Shown: positions 1-6,546 of the stretch, one piece after another
Position numbering within the stretch: position 1 is the first letter of the stretch
Layout: every line of letters starts with the position of its first letter
Source: an uncultured Frankiales bacterium
Lineage (GTDB): Bacteria > Actinomycetota > Actinomycetes > Mycobacteriales > SCTD01
NCBI GenBank assembly: GCA_946479905.1
Contig: CAMLIA010000158.1
Coordinates: 1-10,208 of the forward strand
DNA: 10,208 bases
Reading direction: 5' to 3'
Notes under the pieces: generated by a model
Databases searched by the model: none
The model's input: only the letters and a program-made list of their open reading frames with translations
What the model was told of the DNA's origin: nothing
Made by a program: the position numbers and the translations under genes

Positions 1-1
1 G

Positions 2-1594
2 TCACAGGGGGATGTTCCCGTGCTTCTTGGCCGGCAGCGTCTCCCGCTTCGTGCGGAGCAGGCGAAGCGCCTTGGCGACCTCGAGCCGGGTCTGGGCCGG
101 CTCGATGACGGCGTCGACGAAGCCGCGCTCGGCCGCGATGTAGGGGTTGGCGAAGGTGTCCTCGTACTCCGTCATGAACGCCGCCCGCGCCGCCTCGGGG
201 TCCTCGGCGGCGGCGATCTCCTTGCGGCGCACGATGTTGACCGCGCCCTGCGCTCCGACGACGGCGATCTGGGCGGTCGGCCAGGCGAGGTTGACGTCGG
301 CGCCGAGGTGCTTGGACCCCATGACGACGTACGCACCGCCGTAGGCCTTGCGGGTGATGACCGTGACCTTCGGGACGGTCGCCTCGGAGTAGGCGTAGAG
401 CAGCTTGGCGCCGCGCCGGATGATGCCGGCGTGCTCCTGGCCGACGCCGGGCAGGAAGCCCGGGACGTCGCAGAAGGTGAGGATCGGGATGTTGAAGGCG
501 TCGCAGGTCCGCACGAAGCGGGACGCCTTCTCCGACGCGTCGATGTCGAGGGTGCCGGCGAACTGCATCGGCTGGTTCGCGACGACGCCGACCGACCGGC
601 CCTCGATCCGGCCGAAGCCGACGATGATGTTCGGCGCCCACAGCGCCTGCACCTCGAGGAAGTCGCCCTCGTCGACGACTGCGGTGATGACCGTGTGCAT
701 GTCGTAGGGGGCGTTGTTGCTGTCCGGGATGAAGGTGTTGAGCTCGGTCAGCAGGTCCTCCTCGAGCACGTCCACCCCGTCGTACGCCGGGGGCTCGGAG
801 AGGTTGTTCGACGGCAGGTAGGACAGCAGCGTCTTGGTGAGCTCCAGCGCCTCCTCCTCGTCGTGGCTCATGAAGTGCGCCACGCCGCTCTTGGAGTTGT
901 GCGCCCGCGCGCCACCGAGGTCCTCGATGGTGATGTCCTCGCCGGTGACCGTCTTGATGACGTCGGGGCCGGTGATCATCATGGCGCTGGCGCCGTCGAC
1001 CATCAGGTTGAAGTCCGTCAGCGCGGGCGAGTAGACGTGCCCGCCGGCGCAGTTGCCGAGGATGAGCGAGATCTGCGGGATCACGCCGGAGGCGAGCGTG
1101 TTGCGGTAGAAGATGTCGCCGTACAGCGCCAGGCCCATGATCCCTTCCTGGATCCGGGCGCCGGAGCCCTCGTTGATGCCGACGATCGGCGTGCCGGTCT
1201 TCAGCGCCAGGTCCATGACCTTGACGATCTTCTCGCCGTAGACCTCGCCGAGGGCGCCGCCGAAGACCATCGCGTCCTGGCTGAACACGCACACGGGGCG
1301 ACCGTCGACCGTGCCGTAGCCGGTGATGACGCCGTCGCCGATCGGGCGGTTCTTCTCCAGGCCGAAGTCGCGGGCGCGGTGCCGGGCGAGGGCGTCGGTC
1401 TCGGTGAACGAGCCCGGGTCGAGGAACGCCTCGATCCGCTCACGCGCCGTGCGCTGGCCCTTGGCGTGGCGCTTCTCCAGCGCCGCCTCGGAGCCGGGGT
1501 GGCGGGACTTCTCGACGCGCGCCTGGAGCTCCGCCAGCTTGCCGGCGGTGGTGTGGATGTCCGGGCCGTTCTCTTCGAATCGCTCTGCGGTCAC
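2..1594 (-). CDS. Acyl-CoA carboxylase beta subunit (carboxyltransferase; PccB/AccD5-like)
   Basis: Carboxyltransferase subunit of a biotin-dependent acyl-CoA carboxylase. It transfers CO2 from carboxybiotin on a partner alpha subunit to acetyl- or propionyl-CoA, giving malonyl- or methylmalonyl-CoA in the cytoplasm. The 530-residue product has the usual length of actinobacterial PccB/AccD5. Visible hallmarks are the N-terminal crotonase-fold half with GSGARIQEG (143-151) and the glycine pair in [11 protein letters not shown] (180-190), and the C-terminal half with [10 protein letters not shown] (374-383), RKAYGGAY (415-422) and AWPTAQIAV (437-445). Residue 423 is Val, where propionyl-CoA enzymes are remembered to have Asp, so acyl specificity is uncertain and I give no symbol. 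The start is GTG at 1594: no Shine-Dalgarno, but a TAACCT box 6 nt upstream suggests a leaderless mRNA. The stop lies one base from the window edge, so any downstream epsilon subunit is outside. It is divergent from birA. Confidence 0.96.
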   Translation of the reverse strand: MTAERFEENGPDIHTTAGKLAELQARVEKSRHPGSEAALEKRHAKGQRTARERIEAFLDPGSFTETDALARHRARDFGLEKNRPIGDGVITGYGTVDGRPVCVFSQDAMVFGGALGEVYGEKIVKVMDLALKTGTPIVGINEGSGARIQEGIMGLALYGDIFYRNTLASGVIPQISLILGNCAGGHVYSPALTDFNLMVDGASAMMITGPDVIKTVTGEDITIEDLGGARAHNSKSGVAHFMSHDEEEALELTKTLLSYLPSNNLSEPPAYDGVDVLEEDLLTELNTFIPDSNNAPYDMHTVITAVVDEGDFLEVQALWAPNIIVGFGRIEGRSVGVVANQPMQFAGTLDIDASEKASRFVRTCDAFNIPILTFCDVPGFLPGVGQEHAGIIRRGAKLLYAYSEATVPKVTVITRKAYGGAYVVMGSKHLGADVNLAWPTAQIAVVGAQGAVNIVRRKEIAAAEDPEAARAAFMTEYEDTFANPYIAAERGFVDAVIEPAQTRLEVAKALRLLRTKRETLPAKKHGNIPL

Positions 1595-1600
1595 CGGGAG

Positions 1601-1606
1601 AGGTTA
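1601..1606 (-). promoter_or_regulatory. Candidate -10 box for the carboxylase gene (leaderless)
   Basis: Read on the minus strand this is TAACCT, matching the actinobacterial TAnnnT pattern, and it ends 6 nt before the GTG start. Transcription would begin at or within a base of the start codon. No convincing -35 hexamer is seen, and there is no ribosome binding site. Confidence 0.5.
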
Positions 1607-1637
1607 TCGGGAGGCTCACGAGCGGCCGCTCCAGGGA

Positions 1638-1643
1638 TACGTT
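1638..1643 (+). promoter_or_regulatory. Candidate -10 box for birA (leaderless)
   Basis: TACGTT followed by exactly 6 nt and the birA ATG. The upstream -35 position carries CTCACG, a weak match. It shares the 55-bp gap with the opposing carboxylase promoter. Confidence 0.45.
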
Positions 1644-1649
1644 GCGGGG

Positions 1650-2408
1650 ATGGCGCCAGGCAGCACGGGCAAGTACGACGACCTCGACCGACCGCCGCTG
1701 CGCGCGCAGACCCTGGCGCGCGCCCTCGAGGCGGACGGCTGGCGCGTCGAGGTGCTCGACTCCACGGCGTCCACGAACGCCGTCGTGGCGGAGCGGGCCC
1801 GCGCCGGCGAGCCGCACGGCCTGGTCGTCGTCGCCGAGGAGCAGACCCAGGGCCGGGGCCGGCTCGACCGCTCCTGGGTGAGCCCGCCGCGGGCCGGGTT
1901 GACGTTCAGCGCGCTGATCCGGCCGACGAGCCGGCTGGGGTGGGTACCACTGCTCGGTGGTCTCGGGGTGGCCCAGGCGCTGCGCCGCCAGACCGAGGTC
2001 GACGCGGTCCTGAAGTGGCCGAACGACGTGCTGGTCAACGACAAGAAGGTCGCCGGGCTGCTCGCCGAGGCCGTGGACGGCGCCGTGGTGCTGGGCGTCG
2101 GCCTCAACGTCTCGACCCGCCGCGACGAGCTGCCGGTGCCGGAGGCCACCTCCCTGGTGCTCGAGGGGGCGACGACGACGGACCGCGACACGGTGCTCCG
2201 GGCGGTGCTGCGCGGGATCGGGGACGCGCTCGGCGACGACACGCGCACGGCGTACCGGGCTGCGTGCAGCACGCTGGGACGGGAGGTCCGCATCGAGCTC
2301 CCCGCCGGTGACTCGGTGACGGGCACGGCGGAGACGATCGACGACGAGGGGCGGCTCGTCGTCGACGGGACCGCGTATGCAGCGGGGGACGTCGTCCACC
2401 TGAGATAG
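1650..2408 (+). CDS. birA: Biotin--[acetyl-CoA-carboxylase] ligase, monofunctional
   Basis: Activates biotin with ATP to biotinyl-AMP and attaches it to the lysine of a biotin carboxyl carrier domain, here presumably the alpha subunits that partner the divergent carboxylase. The 252-residue protein carries the class I ligase hallmarks: DSTASTN (37-43), the biotinyl-AMP loop QGRGRLDRSW (67-76), KWPNDVLVN (122-130) with the KWPND catalytic motif, and GVGLNV (149-154). A small C-terminal domain follows (about 205-252). There is no N-terminal winged helix, so unlike E. coli BirA it should not act as a repressor. The frame is open far upstream, but the ATG at 1650 is preferred because residues before it are antisense to the carboxylase gene and a -10-like TACGTT ends 6 nt before it. 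The PH-domain gene starts 7 bp after its stop. Confidence 0.95.
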   Translation: MAPGSTGKYDDLDRPPLRAQTLARALEADGWRVEVLDSTASTNAVVAERARAGEPHGLVVVAEEQTQGRGRLDRSWVSPPRAGLTFSALIRPTSRLGWVPLLGGLGVAQALRRQTEVDAVLKWPNDVLVNDKKVAGLLAEAVDGAVVLGVGLNVSTRRDELPVPEATSLVLEGATTTDRDTVLRAVLRGIGDALGDDTRTAYRAACSTLGREVRIELPAGDSVTGTAETIDDEGRLVVDGTAYAAGDVVHLR

Positions 2409-2409
2409 T
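2404..2409 (+). promoter_or_regulatory. Possible internal -10 box before the PH-domain gene
   Basis: GATAGT with a TG one base upstream (extended -10 form) overlaps the birA stop codon and ends 6 nt before the PH-domain ATG, the same spacing as at the other starts here. No -35 is visible. The gene may simply be read through from birA. Confidence 0.3.
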
Positions 2410-2415
2410 CCGGTC

Positions 2416-2913
2416 ATGGCGTATCCACGCAAGCTGCTGGGCGAGGGCGAGACGGTCGTGCTCGACCTGCACCCGCACTGGAAGGTCATGTTCCTGCCGT
2501 TCCTCGAGCTGCTGGGGGTGCTGGCACTGGCCGGCTTCCTGCTCGCGCAGGGGTTCAGCGACACGGCGGACTACGTCATCGTCGGCGTGGGCCTGCTGAT
2601 GGTGCTGGGCTTCTTCGTCGTCCCGCTGCTCAAGTGGCGCACGACCCACTTCGTCGTCACCAGCGAGCGGGTCGTCATGCGCAGCGGCGTGCTCGGCCGG
2701 CAGGGCCGGGACATCCCGATGGTCCGGATCAACGACGTGAGCTTCCACCACACGTTCTTCGAGCGGCTGCTCGGCTGCGGCACCCTCGTCGTGGAGTCGG
2801 CCGGCGAGCGCGGCCAGGTCACGCTCACCGACATCCCGCGGGTCGAGCGGGTGCAGCGCACGGTGTACGACCTGGTGGACAAGCAGAGCCCGCCGGCGCC
2901 TACGGCTCCTTGA
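2416..2913 (+). CDS. PH-domain (bPH2/YdbS-like) membrane protein
   Basis: A 165-residue membrane protein of the bacterial PH-domain family. The N-terminus starts with the family-typical MAYPRKLLGEGE and a conserved HPHW (19-22). Two hydrophobic helices follow at about 26-46 and 53-73. The bacterial PH domain (about 78-155) contains the strand THFVVTSERVVMRSG, the R-x-N-D-V element (104-108) and the FFERLLGCGTLVVESAG segment (114-130). Molecular function is unknown for the family. From memory, a PH-domain protein also sits beside birA in Mycobacterium, so the position is conserved. No Shine-Dalgarno precedes the ATG, so it is either coupled to birA or leaderless. Its 3' end overlaps the next gene, on the opposite strand, by 14 nt. 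Confidence 0.9.
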   Translation: MAYPRKLLGEGETVVLDLHPHWKVMFLPFLELLGVLALAGFLLAQGFSDTADYVIVGVGLLMVLGFFVVPLLKWRTTHFVVTSERVVMRSGVLGRQGRDIPMVRINDVSFHHTFFERLLGCGTLVVESAGERGQVTLTDIPRVERVQRTVYDLVDKQSPPAPTAP

Positions 2914-3187
2914 CGATCTCGCCGTCGACGACCTTCGCGTCGGGGTAGGGCGGCCAGTCGCCCTGCGGGGCCCGCACCTTGTCGTAGCGGACGCCCTGCT
3001 CCAGCGCGCCGGCCCGCTCGCCGGGGCCGCCGGCGTTGACGCCGATGCAGGTCAGCAGGCCGACGATCCCGGCGCCGCCCGCCGCGAGTCCGGCGGGGAC
3101 CCCGCTGGGCATGAGCAGCGCCGAGAGGATGAAGACCAGCAGGGCTCCCGCACGGATCCCGTAGTAGGCCTTCTGCCTGCTCGTCAC
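2900..3187 (-). CDS. Small two-helix membrane protein, unknown function
   Basis: A 95-residue product that I do not recognise as a named family. A short basic N-terminus (TSRQKAYYGIR) is followed by two hydrophobic segments at about 13-27 and 31-51, joined by MPSGVP, then a hydrophilic tail rich in Pro, Gly and Asp (WPPYPDAKVVDGE). It is probably an inner-membrane protein with a soluble tail. The frame stays open for a long way upstream, but GTG at 3187 is preferred: just upstream on its strand is a TACCGT box ending 7 nt before the GTG, and further upstream the frame runs antisense to the cyclase. Third positions are strongly G/C. The TAG stop lies inside the PH-domain gene (14-nt tail-to-tail overlap). 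Confidence 0.75.
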   Translation of the reverse strand: MTSRQKAYYGIRAGALLVFILSALLMPSGVPAGLAAGGAGIVGLLTCIGVNAGGPGERAGALEQGVRYDKVRAPQGDWPPYPDAKVVDGEIVKEP

Positions 3188-3194
3188 CCGCCTG

Positions 3195-3200
3195 ACGGTA
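3195..3200 (-). promoter_or_regulatory. Candidate -10 box for the small membrane protein (leaderless)
   Basis: TACCGT on the minus strand, ending 7 nt before the GTG start at 3187. No convincing -35 is seen. It lies within the 39-bp divergent gap shared with the cyclase. Confidence 0.4.
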
Positions 3201-3213
3201 CGCCTGCAGCCAC

Positions 3214-3219
3214 TACGTT
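3214..3219 (+). promoter_or_regulatory. Candidate -10 box for adenylate cyclase (leaderless)
   Basis: TACGTT ends 7 nt before the GTG at 3227. CTGACG at 3192-3197 is a 4/6 match to TTGACA with a 16-nt spacer, the best -35 seen in this window. The box overlaps the alternative TTG start at 3218, which argues that TTG is not used. Confidence 0.5.
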
Positions 3220-3226
3220 GCACCTC

Positions 3227-4162
3227 GTGGACGATCTCGATGCGCTGCTGCTCGGCGAGCCGCTGACCCTCGACCGGGCGGAGATCACGCAGCTGGCGGG
3301 AGTGTCCGACGAGGCGGCCCTCGACGTCTGGACCGCGATGGGCTTCGCCGAGATCCCCTTCGGCGTGAAGGCGTTCACGACGCAGGACGTCGAGGCCCTC
3401 AGGACGGCCCAGGCCCTGCTGGACATCGGCCTGGTCGACCTCGACACCCAGCTCGTCATGGCCCGGGCCATGGGGCAGGGGCTCGCCCGGCTCGCCGAGG
3501 CGCAGGTCGACGTGCTGCGGTCGCGGACCGCGGACCTGTCGCCCGAGGAGGCGCTCGCCGAGCTGGCGTCCCGGGCCGACCAGGTGCTGCCCAAGCTGGA
3601 CCACCTCATCGTCTTCATGTGGCGGCGGCAGTTCGCCGCGGCGGTGCAGCGGGCGATCGCGACGTTCGGCGACCACGGCGTCCCGGTCGCGTCGGTGGGC
3701 TTCCTCGACCTGGTCGGCTTCACCCGGTCGTCGCGGGAGTGGGACGCCAGCAAGCTGGAGCGGACGCTGGAGCGGTTCGAGCGCGACGTGGCTCTGCGGG
3801 TGGCTGCGGCCAACGGCCGGGTCATCAAGACCCTGGGTGACGGCGTCCTCTACACGACCGACCAGCCGCAGGCCGCGGTGAGCATCGCCCTCGACACCAT
3901 CGCCGACCACGAGTCCGACGAGGAGCTCCCCTCGGTCCGTGCCGGTGTGGCCACCGGCCCGGTGCTCTTCCGGCTGGGCGACGTCTTCGGCGAGACCGTG
4001 AACATCGCCTCCCGGCTCTCGGGTGAGGCGCGCCCTGGCAGCCTGCTCGTCGACCGGCACGTCGTCGAGGCCCTCGGCGACGACCTCGAGGTCCGCGAGC
4101 TGCACCGCCGGGCCGTGCGCGGCTACCGGTCGCTCACGCCGTACCTCGTCCGGCGACGCTAG
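3227..4162 (+). CDS. Class III adenylate cyclase with N-terminal regulatory domain
   Basis: Makes cAMP from ATP; soluble, probably a homodimer. The C-terminal class III domain (about 152-311 of 311 residues) has all canonical catalytic residues: metal Asp161 in FLDLVGFT, Lys201 and metal Asp205 in KTLGDG, adenine-side Asp252 in GDVFGE, and Asn259 and Arg263 in VNIASR. The Lys/Asp pair predicts ATP rather than GTP as substrate. The N-terminal part (about 15-95) resembles the regulatory domain of mycobacterial Rv1264-type cyclases and looks MerR-like: AEITQLAGVSDEAA, then FTTQDVEALRTAQALL. No transmembrane segment is visible. A TTG start at 3218 would add three residues, but the -10 box overlaps it, so GTG at 3227 is chosen. 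From memory, Streptomyces carries its cya gene beside pccB and birA. The TAG stop shares CTAG with the GtrA stop. Confidence 0.94.
   Translation: MDDLDALLLGEPLTLDRAEITQLAGVSDEAALDVWTAMGFAEIPFGVKAFTTQDVEALRTAQALLDIGLVDLDTQLVMARAMGQGLARLAEAQVDVLRSRTADLSPEEALAELASRADQVLPKLDHLIVFMWRRQFAAAVQRAIATFGDHGVPVASVGFLDLVGFTRSSREWDASKLERTLERFERDVALRVAAANGRVIKTLGDGVLYTTDQPQAAVSIALDTIADHESDEELPSVRAGVATGPVLFRLGDVFGETVNIASRLSGEARPGSLLVDRHVVEALGDDLEVRELHRRAVRGYRSLTPYLVRRR
4159..4162. other. Shared palindromic stop CTAG of convergent genes
   Basis: CTAG reads TAG on both strands. The cyclase terminates at 4160-4162 on the plus strand and GtrA at 4159-4161 on the minus strand, so the two genes meet with no spacer for a conventional terminator. 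Confidence 0.9.
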
Positions 4163-4608
4163 ACGAGGGCGGTGCGCTCGGCGAGCTCCGGGTCCGCGGC
4201 GAAGACCCACCGCCGGTAGGCCCAGAAGCGGAAGACCGTCGCGACCAGGGTGCCGAGCACCTGGCTCACGTTGAAGGCCAGCTTGCTGGTCTCGCCCAGC
4301 ACGTAGTGCGCGACGTCGACCGGGATGAGCGTGATCACCAGGCCGACGACGTTGATGACGGCGTACACCGTGAGGTCCTGCCCGTGGCCGCGGTCGTCGT
4401 CGACCCGGTGCGCGAACGACCACAGCCGGTTGCCGAGGTAGCTGACGCCGGTGGCGATGACCGTGGAGAGGGTCTTGGACGTGGTCGGGCCGAGGCCGAG
4501 CCCGAAGTGGAACCAGTTCGCGAGCAGGGTGTCGAGGACGAAGCAGAAGCCGCCCACCATGACGAACTTGACCAGCTCGGCAGCCAGGGGTCGCAGGCGT
4601 CGGAGCAT
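4159..4608 (-). CDS. GtrA-family four-helix membrane protein
   Basis: A 149-residue integral membrane protein of the GtrA family (PF04138), whose members are thought to help move polyprenyl-linked sugars across the membrane or assist cell-surface polysaccharide synthesis. Four hydrophobic segments are seen at about 13-33, 43-59, 80-100 and 112-130. Family motifs include LVKFVMVGG (12-20), SYLGNRLWSF (56-65) and FRFWAYRRWVF (126-136). No glycosyltransferase gene is adjacent, so its sugar substrate cannot be inferred. A GtrA gene is also remembered between the PH-domain gene and purK in Mycobacterium, which supports a conserved locus. The ATG at 4608 has no Shine-Dalgarno; a TAGCCT box ends 6 nt upstream. 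The stop overlaps the cyclase stop. Confidence 0.9.
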   Translation of the reverse strand: MLRRLRPLAAELVKFVMVGGFCFVLDTLLANWFHFGLGLGPTTSKTLSTVIATGVSYLGNRLWSFAHRVDDDRGHGQDLTVYAVINVVGLVITLIPVDVAHYVLGETSKLAFNVSQVLGTLVATVFRFWAYRRWVFAADPELAERTALV

Positions 4609-4614
4609 CGACCC

Positions 4615-4620
4615 AGGCTA
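4615..4620 (-). promoter_or_regulatory. Candidate -10 box for GtrA (leaderless)
   Basis: TAGCCT on the minus strand, ending 6 nt before the ATG at 4608. It lies one base from the opposing -10 box of the phosphatase gene. No clear -35 is seen; its position would fall inside the phosphatase coding sequence. Confidence 0.45.
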
Positions 4621-4621
4621 A

Positions 4622-4627
4622 TAGAGT
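4622..4627 (+). promoter_or_regulatory. Candidate -10 box for the phosphatase-purK-purE unit (leaderless)
   Basis: TAGAGT ends 6 nt before the GTG start at 4634. No clear -35 is seen; it would lie within the GtrA coding region. No Shine-Dalgarno precedes the start. Confidence 0.5.
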
Positions 4628-4633
4628 GCCCTC

Positions 4634-5386
4634 GTGACCTGGCTGGAGCTGGAAGGCGTTGCCAACGCGCGCGACCTCGGCGGGCTGCCGACGGTGGACG
4701 GCCGCACCACCAGGCACGGCGTGCTGCTGCGCTCGGACAACCTGCAGGACCTGACCGACGAGGACATCCGTCGGCTGCAGGAGCACGGTCTCGGGACCGT
4801 TCTCGACCTCCGCACCGACGCCGAGGTCGAGATCATCGGACCCGGGCCGCTGCGCCAGACCGAGGTGTCGCACGTCCACCTCGACCTCATCCCGCACGGG
4901 TTCGACGGCCGCGACGAGCTGGTCGAGAAGGCGCTCCCGCACGAGGACGCGGGCGACGAGGCGATGGACCACTTCTACATCGACTACGTCAACCACGCGC
5001 CGGAGGCGATCGCCACCGCGCTGCGCACGATCGCCGACCCGCGCAGCGGCGCCGTGCTGGTGCACTGCGCCGCCGGCAAGGACCGCACCGGAGTCGTCTG
5101 CGCCCTCGCGCTGTCCCTCGTCGGGGTCACCCGCACGGCCGTCGTCGACGACTACGTCCGCACCAACGAGCGCATCCGCGCCGTCATCGACCGGCTGCTC
5201 GCCACCGACCTCTACCACGACGACCTGTCGAAGCGGGACCCCGACTCCTTCCTCATGCACGCCGAGAACATGGAGCGGTTCCTCGACCGGGTCGACGCCG
5301 GCTACGGCGGCGTGCACGGGCTGGCGATGTCGATCGGGGTCGACGAGGAGACCGTCGCCAAGCTGTCCCGCCGGCTGCTCGGGTGA
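4634..5386 (+). CDS. Tyrosine-protein/lipid-type phosphatase (Y_phosphatase3, MptpB-like)
   Basis: A 250-residue phosphatase of the family that includes mycobacterial PtpB (PF13350). The N-terminal signature NARDLGGLPTVDGR (11-24) and LLRSDNL (31-37) match this family. The catalytic P-loop is HCAAGKDRTG (144-153): nucleophile Cys145, Arg151 completing CX5R, and the Lys149-Asp150 pair typical of members able to hydrolyse phosphoinositides as well as phosphotyrosine. The substrate in this organism is unknown. No signal peptide is visible. The GTG start at 4634 sits 6 nt after a -10-like TAGAGT. Its TGA overlaps the purK GTG (GTGA), so it leads a purK-purE operon, an unexpected partner for purine synthesis. 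Confidence 0.93.
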   Translation: MTWLELEGVANARDLGGLPTVDGRTTRHGVLLRSDNLQDLTDEDIRRLQEHGLGTVLDLRTDAEVEIIGPGPLRQTEVSHVHLDLIPHGFDGRDELVEKALPHEDAGDEAMDHFYIDYVNHAPEAIATALRTIADPRSGAVLVHCAAGKDRTGVVCALALSLVGVTRTAVVDDYVRTNERIRAVIDRLLATDLYHDDLSKRDPDSFLMHAENMERFLDRVDAGYGGVHGLAMSIGVDEETVAKLSRRLLG

Positions 5387-6546
5387 CGGTCCGCGGCGCG
5401 ATGGACCTGCCTGTCGTCGGCATGATCGGCGGCGGCCAGCTGTCCCGGATGACCCACCAGGCCGCGATCGCCCTCGGCCTGTCGCTGCGCGTGCTCGCCG
5501 ATGCGACCCACGACAGCGCCGCGCTGGTCGCGAGCAACGTCGTGGTCGGCTCACACGAGAGCCGTGCGGACCTGCTCGCCTTCGCCGACGGGTGCGAGGT
5601 GGTCACCTTCGACCACGAGCACGTGCCCGGCGACCTGATCCGGGCCATGGAGGACGCCGGCCACACCGTCCTGCCGTCGTCGGCCGCCCTGCTGCACGCC
5701 CAGGACAAGCTCGAGATGCGCACCCGGCTCGCCGCGCTGGGCGTGCCGGTCCCGCCGTTCGCGGCGGTCTCGTCGACGGCGGACCTGGAGGCGTTCGGCG
5801 CCGAGCACGGCTGGCCGCTGGTCCTCAAGGCCGCCACCGGCGGGTACGACGGCAAGGGCGTCTGGGTCGTCGGCTCCCTCGAGGAGGCCGAGCCGGTGCT
5901 GGCGAGCGGGGTCCGGCTGCTCGCCGAGCAGAAGGTGCCGCTCGTCCGCGAGCTCGCCGCCGTCGTCGCGCGCAGCCCCTACGGCCAGGCCGCGGCGTGG
6001 CCGGTGGTGGAGACCGTGCAGGACGACGGCATCTGCGTCGAGGTCGTCGCGCCGGCTCCCGCGCTGTCCGAGGACCGCGCCGTGCAGGCGTCCGGCCTCG
6101 CGCTCCGGCTGGCTCAGGAGCTCGGGGTCGTGGGGGTCCTCGCGGTCGAGCTGTTCGAGACCCCTGACGGGCTGCTGGTCAACGAGCTGGCGATGCGGCC
6201 GCACAACAGCGGCCACTGGACGATCGAGGGCGCCCGCACCTCCCAGTTCGAGCAGCACCTGCGCGCGGTGCTCGACTACCCCCTGGGTACGACGACGCAG
6301 ACCGCACCGGTGGTCGTGATGGCCAACCTGCTGGGCGGCGACGGCGATCCCGAGCTCGACAAGCGGCTGCACCTGCTGTTCGCGCACGACCCGGCGCTCA
6401 AGGTGCACCTGTACGGCAAGCAGGTCCGGCCGGGGCGCAAGATCGGTCACGTGACCGCGCTGGGAGATGATCTCGAGCAGACCCGCGCCCGGGCCCGGGC
6501 CGGCGCGCACTACCTGAGGACGGGCGCATGGCTGGCCGAGACGTGA
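5383..6546 (+). CDS. purK: N5-carboxyaminoimidazole ribonucleotide synthase
   Basis: Converts AIR, bicarbonate and ATP to N5-CAIR in de novo purine synthesis; PurE then rearranges the product. It is an ATP-grasp enzyme of 387 residues from GTG. Motifs include the N-terminal dinucleotide-like [11 protein letters not shown] (13-23), TFDHEHV (75-81), the ATP-grasp lid region [15 protein letters not shown] (147-161), VGVLAVELF (250-258) and the signature [14 protein letters not shown] (267-280). The start is either GTG at 5383, which overlaps the phosphatase stop as GTGA and suggests translational coupling, or ATG at 5401 (381 residues), which fits better with where homologues usually begin. Neither has a good Shine-Dalgarno. 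The 3' end overlaps purE by 19 nt. Confidence 0.96.
   Translation: MTVRGAMDLPVVGMIGGGQLSRMTHQAAIALGLSLRVLADATHDSAALVASNVVVGSHESRADLLAFADGCEVVTFDHEHVPGDLIRAMEDAGHTVLPSSAALLHAQDKLEMRTRLAALGVPVPPFAAVSSTADLEAFGAEHGWPLVLKAATGGYDGKGVWVVGSLEEAEPVLASGVRLLAEQKVPLVRELAAVVARSPYGQAAAWPVVETVQDDGICVEVVAPAPALSEDRAVQASGLALRLAQELGVVGVLAVELFETPDGLLVNELAMRPHNSGHWTIEGARTSQFEQHLRAVLDYPLGTTTQTAPVVVMANLLGGDGDPELDKRLHLLFAHDPALKVHLYGKQVRPGRKIGHVTALGDDLEQTRARARAGAHYLRTGAWLAET
6516..6520 (+). promoter_or_regulatory. Ribosome binding site of purE
   Basis: GAGGA lies inside the end of purK, 7 nt before the ATG at 6528. It decides this start over the in-frame GTG at 6543, which would overlap the purK stop as GTGA but has no upstream purine-rich site. 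Confidence 0.65.

Noticed and set aside
1323..1649. An N-terminal extension of birA of about 109 residues.
   Set aside because: It is antisense to the carboxylase start region, has no ligase or winged-helix motif, and the ATG at 1650 follows a -10 box.
20..2311. A long plus-strand open frame opposite the carboxylase gene.
   Set aside because: It is antisense to a clear carboxyltransferase, with a low-complexity Arg/Gly/Asp/Val product, the usual artefact of high-G+C codon bias.
3200..5554. An 880-residue-scale minus-strand open frame through the cyclase, phosphatase and purK regions.
   Set aside because: Only its last 95 codons (2900-3187) look like a protein; the rest is antisense to recognised genes and low in complexity.
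6485..6506. A G+C-rich near-palindrome just upstream of the purE ribosome binding site, considered as an attenuating hairpin.
   Set aside because: Pairing is broken after five base pairs, and the sequence is explained by alternating Arg-Ala codons at the purK C-terminus.
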